DNA of 64,000 bases from Setaria digitata (taxonomy: Eukaryota > Nematoda > Chromadorea > Rhabditida > Setariidae). Below are positions 12,237 to 26,800 of the stretch, piece by piece (within the stretch, counting starts at the first letter, position 1; each line of letters opens with the position of its first letter). The DNA lies in contig RCAB01000121.1 in assembly GCA_003640385.1 (NCBI GenBank), positions 86,322 through 150,321 of the forward strand, written 5' to 3'. The notes under the pieces are model-generated. The model ran no database searches. It was given only the letters and a program-made list of their open reading frames with translations, and was not told the DNA's origin. Position numbers and translations under genes: made by a program.

Positions 12237-14226
12237 ATGGAAGTTGCTGATCCGTTGAAGATAAAAATTCTTGTACTTGGACCAATTAAGGTGAGCTTCA
12301 TCTTTAAATATCATCGTTTTAAAAAGAAAAAAAAAAAAGTTAGCGGTTTAACGTAAAAGGTAATGTCACTCTTGTTGTACTTAAATCCACAGGGTTCTAA
12401 TTGACAACTAAATGTGTCAGTTAATTAATTAGTTAATTATTTCAGAGAAACTGTTAACTGGTAACATTCTAATGATTTCTTTCTTTTTTATTTTGTAAGA
12501 AAAAGGAGCACTTCAAGTTTTTCATTTGATTTGTCTTCCAGCACTTGTTCTCCTAATGTATCAGAAATCGAAATCTTAAATTGTTGTTCAGTGCTAAGTA
12601 CTCTCAAATTATGCTAAATTATTATGCTATTATGCTAAGTATTATGCATCCTCATTATGCTAAGTTATGCAAAATTATGCTAAGTATTCTCAAATCGCCT
12701 TTTTTTTTTTAGCAAAATAGTTGACTGACAATATTAGTGCTAAAAAAAGACTTTGTTTTCTTAGCTTCATATGGTTTCAATATTTTAATATTTTAAGCAA
12801 AGTTAATTTGGCAATAGGAACTTATTTTGGCTCTCCCAAGCATTTGTTAATTTATTTCATTTCAAAGTTTAAAAATCCACGATATGTAGCCAGAACTTGG
12901 ATCAATAAAATAAGAAAAAGAAACTTTTTTACAACTTTATCAAAAATTAAATTAGAGTGGGAAAACGACAATATCAAATTACTTGGCAGATTCAGGTGAT
13001 ATAAGTTCCGGTAGATATCGACCAACTCGAGGTATAAATTTCATTTTTATACTGTTTGCTGTTTAAATTCAAGTAAAAAATACTTCGAATACTTTCGCTA
13101 TCTGTGGAAGACTGTTAATGTTTCAATTTACACAAAGAGCTTTTAAGTATGTAATTAAACCTGTGTGAACTAATTTTATTAATTAATCCAGTATTCGAAT
13201 TTGATTTTGAAAATCCTCATTTCTCGGATTGGTGAAATATAATGATATTAAGGTGTACGAATTGTTGAATTCGAAAGTAATGATCTCGAACTCGATGGAG
13301 AACGAATAGAAGCTGAGGTGGAACTTTGGGACTGTAGCGGTGATAAGCAATATGAAAGGTGTTGGCCCGCAATCCAACGTAATACTAATGGTGTAATATT
13401 AGTATGTAGATCCGATGGGAACAAAAAATCGGAACTTTTGCCGTGGTAAAAAATTATTATACTTTAACTCTTTTAATTAATTAAAAAAACAATGAGTGAG
13501 GTAGTTGCACGTTAAAAAATAGGGAAAAGCCATTTGGCCAATGGCCTTAACAGTAGCTCCGACTCTCGTCTTTTTTAAACTAGACCTTTAGATAAGTTTA
13601 ATTTAGTCAGGATCAGAAGAGAATGACTTGTAGCTTTCAGTTATTCATTTCTAGAATCTAAAATCGATAACAGATTTGAATGAAACAAATTTTTGAAACT
13701 TAAAGCTTTTACTAAAATTTAGCTCTTTTTTTACATTTATAGGTATATAGTGCTAATCATTCTTGATCCCAAAGCAATGCTCTAAAATCTATAAAAAAAA
13801 GAATAAATGGCTCTTTTAAAATCTGAAAAAAAAGATGCCAAACAATTCTGAACTATGAAAAGAAGCGAGTAAAGTAAAACAAAATTTTTATTTGATTGTA
13901 AATCAATAAATCGAAATTATCACATATGTCTATGAAATGTTATCAGATAGTAATAATTTAATTACATGAGAAGGTATGAGGAATTTGTACAACGTGGTAA
14001 CATTGACCCATCACTCGTTCTTATTTTATTATCGACAATCAGTGATTCGACTGATAATGGATCGAAACTAACCGATGATACACCAGAATTTTCCCTGATA
14101 CCTCAGTTAAGTAATCTACGAGTTGTTTCACTGAATATCGATCAAGATGAGGACAATCTCCGATTGGAATTCAATGCTTTTCTATGTCGAGTCATTTCAA
14201 ATGTAAAATTTCAAAAAGGTAAATGA
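12237..14226 (+). CDS. IFT22: Intraflagellar transport GTPase IFT22/RABL5
   Basis: Four exons (12237-12290, 12956-13031, 13253-13445, 13974-14226) join in phase to give 191 residues, close to the usual 185. The P-loop is split by intron 1: ILVLGPIK|SGKTTISNYLADSGDI. The G3 region is ELWDCSGDKQYERCWPAI, as in RABL5/IFT22, with WDCSGD in place of the DTAGQ of ordinary Rabs. The loop TRGVRIVEFE and the segment LPWYEEFVQRGNIDPS also follow IFT22. The family is a peripheral subunit of IFT-B and acts in cilia, which in nematodes means sensory neurons. The G4 NKxD motif is absent, as is typical of IFT22. Exon 3 ends TG|GT and exon 4 restores Trp. A splice after 14219 to another exon is possible but not needed. 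Confidence 0.9.
12601..12692. repeat. Degenerate TTATGC(TAA) repeat in IFT22 intron 1
   Basis: TTATGC occurs seven times within about 90 bp, most copies continuing as TAA or TAAGT. Simple intronic repeat; no function inferred. Confidence 0.75.
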
Positions 14227-14249
14227 ATTGCTGTACTGATTTAGTAAGT

Positions 14250-14255
14250 AATAAA
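14250..14255 (+). terminator. Polyadenylation signal of IFT22
   Basis: AATAAA begins 24 nt after the IFT22 stop codon, a typical distance for compact nematode genes. Confidence 0.6.
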
Positions 14256-14674
14256 CAGACTAGTTTACAAGGTCTTGTATACTGACTGTTAGATATATAA
14301 GTATGCTGACCTTTTTTATAGCTTTTAACAGAGTCATATCTTATACGATCATATCGTGTGGCATGATTAATTGGAAAAAAAATTTTTAATGCTAATTTCA
14401 AACTGTAGAAAATCAAGGTAAATTCACTTTTACAATATTAATAGCAATTGGACTGAAATTTATCTATCTTGAGAGATTTCAACTTGATGAAATCTAAGAA
14501 ACATTAAGAGTAGAATCAGGATAGTGAACCATTAAGTAGTGCAGAACTATAAAAAATTTAATTTGATTGGCAAATTGAATCTTAGGAATAGGCTAATTTA
14601 CTGAGGAAAAAAGTAATTTATCAAAAATCACTTTCCATGACTAATTCTTTTGCAAATTTGCTGTCACAACTATT

Positions 14675-14680
14675 TTTATT
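14675..14680 (-). terminator. Polyadenylation signal of RAB-37-like gene
   Basis: TTTATT on the plus strand (AATAAA on the minus strand) lies about 50 nt past the Rab stop codon. The IFT22 and Rab genes are convergent with about 500 bp between stops. Confidence 0.55.
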
Positions 14681-14730
14681 ATCATTGTGTTGCCAGTGAA
14701 TTAAAACAAGTAAAATAGAGCATCGATTGA

Positions 14731-16362
<1,632 letters not shown>

Positions 16363-17338
16363 CACGTCTACTACATCTGAAGCAACTTCTGATTACTGAA
16401 CTAGTTCGCTCACTGCAGAATTGCAACTCACAGGATTCAGTAACGTTGCCAACAAACGAAACTGTAAACAGTAAATTGTTTGATAATAATAATTATTAAT
16501 AATAATAATAATAATAAAGAAAGACAAAAGACGGATTATGGGAACGGATTTATTCGTCAATCTTTCCGTCCTTTGAGATCGAACTTTTTAATTAGAATTT
16601 AAACAGACTGACTGAACGAATGTGATGCACTCCCTGACAGCTATTATCTGTTAATAATGTCCAGTTTTCTTGTTAAATCTGACTTTGCTACTGACTGCTT
16701 TTTGGCATCTTTGCTTCTAATAGACACTTCTATATTCCCTAGACAAAAGAAATATTAACATGTTCCAATCCTTGAAATGTAATCCATTAGAGATTATGAA
16801 AAGTCTAATCTAACGTAGCTGTAATTCTTCTCTTGGCAAGTGAAATTCCTTCGAAATATTATCCAGTGTGTTTCATATTTTGATAAATATTAAATTATTT
16901 AGTTGCTTAATTTATGAATTTACAACTGTAACCAATTTCTACAACTAGGATTAGTGTGTTCAATTTAAAATAAAAATCGCTAATTGTAGCTTTAAAGTAC
17001 TAATTAAGCATATAAGTTTTGAGGCAAAATAATGTTTCCTATTACTTAAATTTAGTACGGGAAGTGATAAGGTGGTTAATGAAAATGCATACATGGGTTA
17101 AAGTGTATTTTATTACATCTAGAGTTCGTAAAAAAGAAGCTCTACTTGCAAAAATAAACTAATCATTTGCACTAACATGAATTTAAATTAGATAAAATAA
17201 GCTGATAACGATAGATGTAGAATAGTGATATCATATATCTAATATATATAGTAATTAAATAAAACCAGAAAAAAAAACGAAGCATTCCTAGAAGGGAAGA
17301 AATAACGAAGATGGTAGTTTCAAGCATCGAAAAACTAT

Positions 17339-17408
17339 TTGTTAATCCTTCAATTTTCGTTCATCTTTCTANGCATTGTTAATCCTTCAATTTTCGTTCA
17401 TCTTTCTA
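17339..17408. repeat. 33-nt duplication around a single N (assembly overlap)
   Basis: TTGTTAATCCTTCAATTTTC and the following bases to TTTCTA appear identically at 17339-17371 and 17376-17408, with the N at 17372 between them. Same signature as the other N joins. Confidence 0.8.
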
Positions 17409-17696
17409 GGAAAAACTTTCCTTGTTTTTCAATATTACCTTTCCTCTGATCTCCTCCGACAAGCCAAATCATTTCTGAATTGTGTTTTAGTTTCACTTTC
17501 TTCTAATATTAAACTTTTAAACTAGGAATTCAGATCAATGAAGCATGCAATTAAAATCTTTCAATTTATTGCAGTTGCAATTGCATAGAAGTAATTTATC
17601 ACTCTGCTCACTCTTGTTTCTTGATGTAATACAAATTTTATCAGGAACAATCCCGTGAGACTTCCAGCAATTTGCTTTTTCTTTTTCTTTTTTTTT

Positions 17697-17715
17697 CCCC
17701 CCCCCCCCCCCCCCC
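17697..17715. repeat. 19-nt poly-C tract
   Basis: An unbroken C run directly follows a T-rich tract, so the minus strand carries G19 followed by an A-rich run. Long C/G homopolymers are rare in such AT-rich DNA. It could fold as G-quadruplex or i-motif DNA, or be an assembly or sequencing problem site. Confidence 0.8.
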
Positions 17716-18124
17716 TCTGGATTAATTTCATCAGTGGATAACACTCCGCGAGAATGCTACAAATATTTTGGAAGATTAATGAAATGCTGTTAATGATGGG
17801 GAAATTTTGTTCAGAGTAATGCAAATGATATCTTCTCACTATCAGCAGATGACAGGAGATGGACACTGAAAATAGGTCAGAAATTAGCACTGAAAAAAAA
17901 AAACCTTTGGTGATCTCGGTGATAAAACAGCTGCTCGAAAAATTTGATCACTCTGTGTGCTTTGTATTTACTACTCTCGGCCCAGGTCTTATTAAAAGTA
18001 TTTTAGGTAAGGGTGCAGCATGAGAAAAATAAGACGGTCAGAGGCCTACTAAAATGAAGTTTTTCCGGTAGATAAGCCTGTAAGTTATGAAATGTCACTA
18101 ATTGTTTTGGCTGTAAATGCTAAG

Positions 18125-18137
18125 GTTGCTTAGCAAC
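18125..18137. promoter_or_regulatory. Palindromic X-box-like motif
   Basis: GTTGCTTAGCAAC fits the generic X-box RYYNYY-N-RRNRAC with a one-base spacer and is a 5-3-5 inverted repeat. The nearest gene 5' end is the RAB-37-like gene about 1.8 kb away, so its relevance is doubtful. The generic consensus is degenerate. Confidence 0.25.
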
Positions 18138-21100
18138 ATTCGTAATCACAACAGTTCCCGATCAGGGCTTCAGATGTCAGAAAGCATCTGACGTTGTCGC
18201 AAACAATTCTTCATTCCTTCCCTCAAAAGCTATTTTGAAATTCAGAAGGACATGTCTATTAAAAAGTGCTTATGAGGCAAGTGGAAAAGAAGGAATCGTA
18301 ATAAATCAGTGAAATTTAATGTCTTATTGAAGAAAGGGTTAGAATGAAAGGTGAAGTTCATTTTAATTTTATAATAGTAGGGGGAATTAGGATAAAAAGA
18401 TTGTTCGTTTAAAAAAAAAAAAAAAAAAAGTAATTAGAAGATTAATAATGTACTCATAGATAGATTAATATTAGGTTAAGCATGGTATCACTTTTTTTCT
18501 TTCCTTGTCCAAAAATAAATTAACAGAAATTCTATTATCAGAAGACAAATAATTTCAAACAAGAACTAATCTAATTTTAAGCAGACTTTTTGAATCAGTA
18601 ATAAATTTAGGTGTCATTATTGCACCTGTTCTGAGCAGTAATTAATGATAATTACAACAGTCGCTGAAAAAAAAAAAAAAAAAACTAATTAAAAATAATA
18701 GCTTCATCGACTTTACTGACCTTATTTTCGGTGTAGCGTGATATTCGAAAGCATAAAGAGGCCAAGTATCTACTAGGTTATTAAATTTTTGGAATAATGA
18801 TTTTTCATTTACTGGCATATTTTACTGAGTTCCGAGTATTTTCACAGAAAAAGAAATAAATAAATTTTCGAACGCTAAAAAACGGTTGCTAGACAAGGAA
18901 AGTGTAACGAATAAGGTGCACCGAATAATTGAAAAATAGATTTTATTTTTTTTAATACAGCAAGAAGTATTTTCCTTTAAGCTGCGCAGCACGAATTCGT
19001 ATTAAGAACTGCTTTTCATTATTATTAACATACTTGACAGAAGTAATAGTAATAATTAATAAAAGTAATGCCAGTTTTAATGAGCTCCATAACTAACTGT
19101 TATCGATGAACAATTAATACTATTACATCTGCATAGTACAATTACATTCTCATCACTGATAATGCCCTTCTTATCACTTATTTGGTCACTTTTGTATTTT
19201 TTAAATTGGCTAAAAATATGGTATAACTTTCATTCAGTAAAATTTCGTGATTGTATTAAGTAGACAAAATTTAAATGCATTTATTGAAGAGCAATTAGCA
19301 GTATTTGATATAAACTATTCAGATAATTTTATTTTTCAGGAAGCATATTTTCTAAAGAATATTTAATTCTATCTCGAAGTGCAGTACTAGTCTAATCTAA
19401 ATATTCGATGATAGAAAAAAAAAAAAAAAAAAAAAAAAGAAGGAAGAACGCAAATGATAAGCAATTGTTGGCATAGCTCTCTTTCTGGCAAAACTATTTG
19501 ACGAAGTTTTAAAAACAAACTATGCACACATTAATTTTAGCTTCATATTTTCGGGCAAAGAAGAAAAAGTTTATTACATGCAAACAATCCTATCCAATAG
19601 AGAGGCAAGAAGAAATAAATAATTTTCAACAATGATTGGAAATTATTTTAAGAATATTTCAAACTTCGAAAAAGGATTTAATACGATTCAGAATTGTTGA
19701 CTTTGAGCTGCTTGCCGTGGACCGATTGTGTTTACAGAGCAGTCATTCCAGAGAAGTGCAATTTTAAAAAATTATTATTTGCTTTAAGAGAAAGAGTAAA
19801 ATGAAGAATTGAAAATATAACCACAAATGGTTGAAAATATTCTTCAATGAATACTGCTGTTTCGTGATATCTAAATAGACATTAAAAAATTTTAGAATAA
19901 CTACTTCCTGAACTTTTTAGAAATTTTATTTTTCAGTTCCTAAAGAAGTACATTAAAATCTTCTAGTGAAAGGGTAATAAAAGAGGTAGCGACAATAGAA
20001 CAAGTGTGAAATTTTTATTTTAATTGAACGAAGGGAAAGTAACTTAAGTAAAATATTTTAATTTAGTAAGGAAAAAGTATATCAGTGAAAGACAATGAAA
20101 TAAAAATGTGCCAAGAAACATTAAACTAACATTAAATTTTTAATTTCAAATAAGTTCTTTTCTTCTTTTTTTTAGGGCACAGTTAAAGATTTAACTTAAA
20201 ATTTTACTGTGATCTGATAGATGTAAAGGATTTTATAGTAGACTTACAGATTTCAACTTTTTAAACTGTAATACTTTTGATTATGAATATACCATTGTAT
20301 TTTACTTGAATTGCCACTGGCTATTTTTGAACTCAAAAAAGAAGGGATTCATTTTTTCTTTAAACTGCAAAAACAAACTTTTTCTCTAAATGCATTTAAT
20401 AAAAATCAGTGAATTCGCTGAGAAAGTTTGCATGTGAGATTTCATCGATTAAGAATGCAGAATAGAAAGCGATACGAAATAACATTTGCATGATAAGAGA
20501 TTAACAGAAGTTTGATAATTTGAAACTAGAACAAGTGATCAATCAAGAAGAAACAAACACCGACTACATACCATGACATTTATCAAACTTCATGCACTCA
20601 TTCTTTCGCAGTTCTGCTTGTACATCTTATGATTCGAAATGTATTTGATCGTTTTATTATCGATTTATCAAACTTTTATCATTTGACAGAAATGCTTTTG
20701 AATGAATTTTAATTAATGTGAAAGAAAAGGACAGACTGACTCGATAGATGATCAAAAATGCATTATTTCTATTATAAAACTATAAAATTTTTGAAGCTTC
20801 CTTTCAAATTCAATTTAAATAAATCTGCTCAATCTTTTTTCTTTTTTATAAGATATTGTCTAATTTCCAAAGCCTAGGTATATTTTAGTCAGGCAGAATT
20901 GCTTAGTCCAGAAGCTAACTGTTCATTTGATGGCTGTGTACAAGATCTAGTTTAAGTGGGAAATTTAACTAAACACATTGTAATAATAAAAGAGAATAAA
21001 AGAAAGCGAAAGCTTAATTGACAAACATCTTTTCTTGTTCCTAGAACTATTTCGACTACTACTCCTTTCTGATTCTCGGCAGCAAAATGCTTCCCTTCCT

Positions 21101-22981
21101 CTCTTCACTCTAAATTTATTTCGTTAGAAGAATGAAACGAAGTTAATCAAAAAAAAAAAAAAGTCCTTTTCTATGGGCCAGGCCAAAGAGGGCCTTTTTA
21201 AAGACGAGCAAAAAAGTGTAAAAAGAGGAAATTATAAAGGAAAAAAAAGAAACAGTAACTGTTACTGCAAGGAGAATTTATTTTTCAGTGATTTTTGATC
21301 ACAGCTGAACAAGTTTAACTCTTTAGGACATACATTCCATCCGCTGAAATAAGTGAAATTGAACAAAACTAGCTTGGTGAATGTTTCGGCTCACACTCAT
21401 TTGCAGCCTCGTTCATTGTACAGTAGCCTAAAAGTTGAGAGGAAGTAGACATTTTGAACTGTCGCCTAAATATAGGTATAATGAAAAAGGAGGAAAAAAT
21501 GAAATTTTTAAGACATTGAAAGTCACTGTAGGATGAATTTCGTCTTGTTGCAAAAAGTAATGTCAAGCATCAAATGCTTAAATCATTCAAAATTGTTTTC
21601 AAACTTTCATCTCTTCACGAAAATCTGACAAATTTCGATTTATGCATGAATAAATATCTCTCTCTTTCTATATATATATTTTTTTTTTCATAATTTGAAA
21701 GGAATGAATTGCTAGTCGTAAATTCAATTTGTGTCTTGAGACAACAAATCAAAATTGATTTTCAGAAATTTATTTGGAGTGGCAAATAATGCTCCCACCG
21801 TATATTGAGGCTTTTGCTTCCTCTGATATTGCTGGATTAATTAAATTATGATCTAGAGAGATTTGCAATATTTTCCGTATGAAGCAATCCAGCAGTAATT
21901 TCCGGAAAACTGAAATCATTGATTTTTAAAGAAATAAACAAATCTGTTTACCAACACTAATTGCTTTGCACAAGTTTTATTTAGAAGAAAAAAAAAATGG
22001 GGGGTGCTTATTGAATTAAACTCTAATTTTAATTATTTGAAATGACATTATAATTGTAGCAAACAGTTGCTATGTTAATGGGATTTTCACGTGAAATGTT
22101 GATTAATCTATATAATTAAATGATTCAATATACCTTGTACATCAATTAATATATAATAATTAATTGATACACAAAAGGAAACATAAACTGAATATTCGAA
22201 ATTATGCTAAATGATCAATTTCTCAAGTAAACAATTAAAATACCAAAATAATAAGAGCAATCATTGGGACTGTATGAAAGTCACTTTCAGGTAAATAAGA
22301 CAGCAAGACGGATGTAAATTAATTACTGACAGTTCCATGATGCCAAATTTCATCAGCCATCGTTTGGCAATATTTTCATTAGTTGCTGATCGAAATATGA
22401 AACGACAAACAGACAGCTCGCTTAATAATACAAATGATCATTTTTGTATTTATTTTGCCACAGAAAAAGTCCCATGTAGCAAATTGAAGGTGATATTTAT
22501 ATTTTTGTATTGATAATTCAGGGCATAGCTACATTTTATTTAGTTTCAATTTTATGTTTCTTTTGCAAATTGAAACTTCCATGAAAAAATTTGAAACATA
22601 GCAGACGACTATTGCTGCGAAACTTTTTTTAAATGTTACTTCCCTGGGTTTTAAATTAATGTGGTTATTTTGTTTTTTAAGTTCAAAAACTACTATAAAG
22701 TTATTGTCCATCTTTATTTGCATATCTGACGAGACTGCAATGTGACAAGTTTCGAAATTCCTAAAGAACTTGGAATTTCAGAAAAGCAGCTTGGAAAATG
22801 GAATGTGTTTTTCTCACACAAATTTGTTAGTCTAATCTTTTAGTAGTAAAAAGATTGAAACCATTAAAACTATAAAATATACATGTATATGTTGGTCTAT
22901 TTTAAAACAAAATATATAATTTTTCACTTTCTTAAAATTTCAGGAAAGGAAAGAATTAAATTTTGCAGATTGTATGCATCA

Positions 22982-23840
22982 TCATTCTCTGCTACATCGT
23001 CCGTTGTTGCACAGTAATCCTGGTGAGCAATCCAGAAATGATGAACAGGCATCAGTTACTTTCCCTGAAACACACTAACTGCTAGAATATTTTGCAAGGT
23101 AGGTAGTATGAATCAGTTTAAAATCATTAGTTACATGTATAAAATTACCTTTGATTTTAGCACTTTTTCGTGCAGCAATGATGCTATAAGCTTTACAGAT
23201 TCCTTTTTGACAAACATGTGGTTCTTTTTGTGGACAATCCAAAGCTGTTTTACATGCCACTGCTTGAATAGACTATTTTTTAAGAAATAAAATTTTGAAA
23301 TTATTTTAAATTTTATTAATCTTCTAGGTTCTTCTTTTTCGAATCATTTTAAACGCATAAATGTTGATTGAAATAGAATAAACTGCTGATTAAGCTTGGA
23401 ATAATTGAAGGATAACTGGGAAATTTATCAAATATGTTCAGAGAAAGACACAGTTTCTTCATCTTCCATCAGTCATGGTCCGAACTAGCTCCTAATTATC
23501 GAAAAGACTAACCTCAGGTAGATGACAGGTTGGCAAAAGACAATGGTAAATCAAGATTAATAAAATTTGGTTGCTTGATTTAATAGTTATATTTAAGTTT
23601 GTGGTTCTGAGAAAACTCTTATCTCATAGAGGAACTCAGTTTATCAATCAATCAAAAAAATATGAGGAATGTAATCAGTTTATCAAACAATTAGTAAAAC
23701 ACACAAACAGATATGATTAGTTTATCACGCAATCAGTAAGTATACTCACTTGTTTTTTTTGTTGTTTGCCATAACGGTAAACAGGATTTTACTGTCAGAA
23801 GTGATGAAAAAAGTAATGCTAAGAAATACTGCAATAGCAT
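22982..23840 (-). CDS. Small secreted protein with two Cys-rich modules (hypothetical)
   Basis: Not recognised as a named family. Three exons (23750-23840, 23149-23259, 22982-23064) with phase-1 junctions give 94 residues. Residues 1-19 are a signal peptide (MLLQYFLALLFSSLLTVKS). Exon 2 encodes MACKTALDCPQKEPHVCQKG then ICK, a C-x5-C-x7-C-x4-C module, followed by a basic linker (AARKSAKIK). Exon 3 encodes a second module, ACSSFLDCSPGLLCNNGRC, spaced C-x5-C-x5-C-x4-C, then SRE and stop. The modules are clear paralogues (LDC...C...GxC). The pattern recalls short disulphide-rich extracellular modules (DC-x-x-G-x-x-C-x-N-G-x-C), but I assign no function. All donors are GTGAGT or GTAATT type and acceptors end in CAG. 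It stands alone in a gene-poor region. An alternative is that these are exons of a longer gene. Confidence 0.7.
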
Positions 23841-26800
23841 AAATAAAGTTTTTTTTTGTTTGAAATAAGAAGGCTCGTTAATGGAATATTCTGAAACTAC
23901 AGAAAATTAAGAGTAATTATTAATTAGACAAGACAAGGAAGCAACAGTAACATCGATGAACAAAAATGTGAAAAAGTTTTTAGGTTGAATGTCCTTTTCA
24001 TTCTGTTTTATGTAACATTTCTGGACATAAAACAGTTCTTTTTTTTTTCAGTAAATATCTATGTCACCATTATTTTCATTCAGTCAATAGTAGCACACTT
24101 TTAAAATTGTAATAAATATTTTCCATTAATGATACATTTCGATTATAGGTCCATAAATGAAGAGACACATCGGAAATTAATTTCCCCCGGGATGTGAATA
24201 ATTGATACATCTTTTCATCGTCCCATTTTGTCAGATTTAAGGTATAGCATTATAGACCTACGGATGATCAATAAATTGGAAATAATTTTTCATGCTTAAA
24301 AATTATAAATTTACTACAACACAAAAAGTTTACTTAAATCAAATCAGTTCATAGATAAATTATTTAATTGAAAAATAATTTAATTGAAGTATTAAAATTG
24401 GCTATTATTGATCTCATAAACAGAATAGAAAATGGGAAATTTTTTTAGCGACAATTTTCATTGAGAAAAAGGAACGAAAATGGAATGTATCACTGAGGAA
24501 AATAATTGTTAAATTGATCAAATTCGATTCAATGATTCATTCGTTACCTTCGAATGGCAGTGATCAATTTGGAAAAATGTCTGTACCATTCTTTGTCACC
24601 TTAATAAAGCGTTTCCAGAAATTTTTATAAACATTAATGCTGCGTAAGATGGCTAAGGTAGATTCAAACTATTGGTTAGATTTTTTAAATTTACTCTAAT
24701 AACTAGTTTCGCTGCTAGCAGTTAATCTAGAACTGCTGAGTTGTATGCATTGTTTTAGCTTTGTTACTAGTTCAGATGGTAGATAATACATTTCTGTAAA
24801 ATGTGCTGCTATAAAAATTTCAAAATTTAAATTCTGGTGTAATTAGCAGGAAAAACCGATAAGTCTTCTCTTCTGAGGATAACAACTATCAGAAATTTAT
24901 TACATTCAATTCCGGTTCCATTTTTTCATAAAATATGTCGTCATTCTTCTTAACTTTATACTTGATTTTACAATTTCTTTCTATTGAATACCAAAAATGA
25001 TCGGTCTTCATCGCATTAATGGAGCAGAATCTAAAAAAAATTAGTGATACTTTATTAAATTTTCGAAAAATTTTTCTGAAATCGACAGTAATGTCTATCA
25101 TGATATGACTCGCCTTTTTTCGCTTGAACTTCGATGAAGTTTTCATTCCTGAAATTTAAACTTTACATTTTGTTGCATTTTTAAATGTTGTTTTGCATCA
25201 TTTCTATCTTAAAAAAGCAGTTATTCAGCGGACAAAATATTAAATGTTATGAAAACTTCTTCAAATTTTAATTTAAAATGTATCAAGAGTAAGTTATCCA
25301 CAGAAACTATGACATTTCAATAGCTCATTGACAATTTAATAAAGCAGGAAGGTGAGATCATAATTGATGATTTCAGATTAAGTTAGATCCAATTCTTGTA
25401 GCGTTAAAATGATAGCAGTTTTAGATCGGGAAAATCAAAGGAATTCAAACTTTTCTGGATTTGACTCAATGAATAGATAATTGGAGAATTTAGTTGCGAC
25501 ATTTTTGAACGATCAATTTTTTTTTTCTTTTTTTTCGAATGATTTGCTAGTCTTTTGGGCATCCCATCACCTAACAAGGAATAAGTTTATCGTCCACTGT
25601 TTGAGGTGTAAATTTAGGCATAAGTTTTTGGATACAGCTTTATTCGGCCTAAAAATGTTGTTAATTTGAACCATTAAAAATGACGCTTTCTAGGAATATT
25701 ACAATTTCAGATTGAAAAATTTCTTCTTGTGGATATGATTTGATTTATAGAGTAAAATACAATTTTTTTTTTCAAATGTATTTTGTGAGAATGAATAATG
25801 AAAGTTCGGCTAATCTTCTGGAAATCAAAAGAGAGGTTAATATTTGAGTTGAACTACGTCAGGTATTGAAAGATATGAAAGGTTAAAAGGCTAAAAAAGA
25901 TATCTATTAATTTGAGCATATGCAATTAAGAGATAAAATATTAGGAACAAAAGTTAGTATGCCAGTTAAAAATTTATCCAAAAAAATCTTCATCTTTTTT
26001 AAAGTTAATTTAAAAAAAAATACTTGAAAGTAAAGAATTAAATATCACAAACCGGTACTACAATACAGTTGATGACACCGGACCGGAACAGCAATTTCAT
26101 CAAGTAATATTACCATCGGTATGACTTTTCCAATGAGTTCGATCGCTGTCATCAAGTCGTCAACTTATCAACTTGTGTCTTCGTTGCAAAATGTATAGCA
26201 GGTATTGACCTGAAGCAATGTACATTGTATTTTGCTCCTAAATTGAGACTTGGACGGTTTCAGACTTGGCTGATGGAGCTGAATTTGAAACATTTTGTTA
26301 GGAAAGGATTTATATTACATTGGCTGAAATAAATTTAAAATAGTTTGGAAATAAAATTTTGTCCAGCGTAAGAAATTGACAATTGTTGAGTCCATTAAGA
26401 AGCAAAGCGATCTCCTCTGATTATTCCTTTGAAAAATTTCCAACAATTTGTTTGTCAAACTTTCGCAACAACACTTGTTCCACGAATTACACATATCAGT
26501 TTATTGATGTTGACAAATCCGAAATGAATTTTTTTTTGTCTATGCAATATACATTGTGAAGTTCTATTCTCTGAAAGCTCTAAACTAGTTAGCAGCCAAA
26601 TGTTCCAGTAAATTAGCGCTTTTTCAAAGTCATATTTTGTATTAGTTTCGGAATTTTAATCCATTTATGAGCGAGAAGTAGACGTGAAATTTTTTTTTTT
26701 TTTGGTTACAAATTTAATAAAATTTAAAAATCAAATTGTCCATTAGTTAATAATTATAACTTCTACTTTGTTACAGTCCATTGAAAATGGAGCCAGGAAA

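Larger units (their letters stand above)
16363..22981. other. Long gene-poor AT-rich region
   Basis: About 6.6 kb with no gene I can support. Contents: an (AAT)n tract around 16499-16517, a duplicated segment flanking an N at 17372, a 19-base C run at 17697-17715, an X-box-like palindrome at 18125-18137, and an A24 run at 19415-19438. A short frame on the minus strand near 21370-21430 (ending NEAANECEPKHSPS) follows an acceptor-like TTTTAG but has no partner exon I could find. Confidence 0.5.

Noticed and set aside
12721..12999. 92-codon plus frame inside IFT22 intron 1
   Set aside because: It overlaps the true IFT22 exon 2 in another frame; its K/N/F/I content reflects AT richness.
21369..21566. 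Minus frame ending YCTMNEAANECEPKHSPS after an acceptor-like TTTTAG
   Set aside because: Could be a terminal exon, but no matching upstream exon was found within several kb.
26045..26152. 36-codon minus ORF (MTAIELIGKVIPMVILLDEI ...) in a slightly GC-richer patch
   Set aside because: Short, with no acceptor, domain or signal peptide; consistent with chance.
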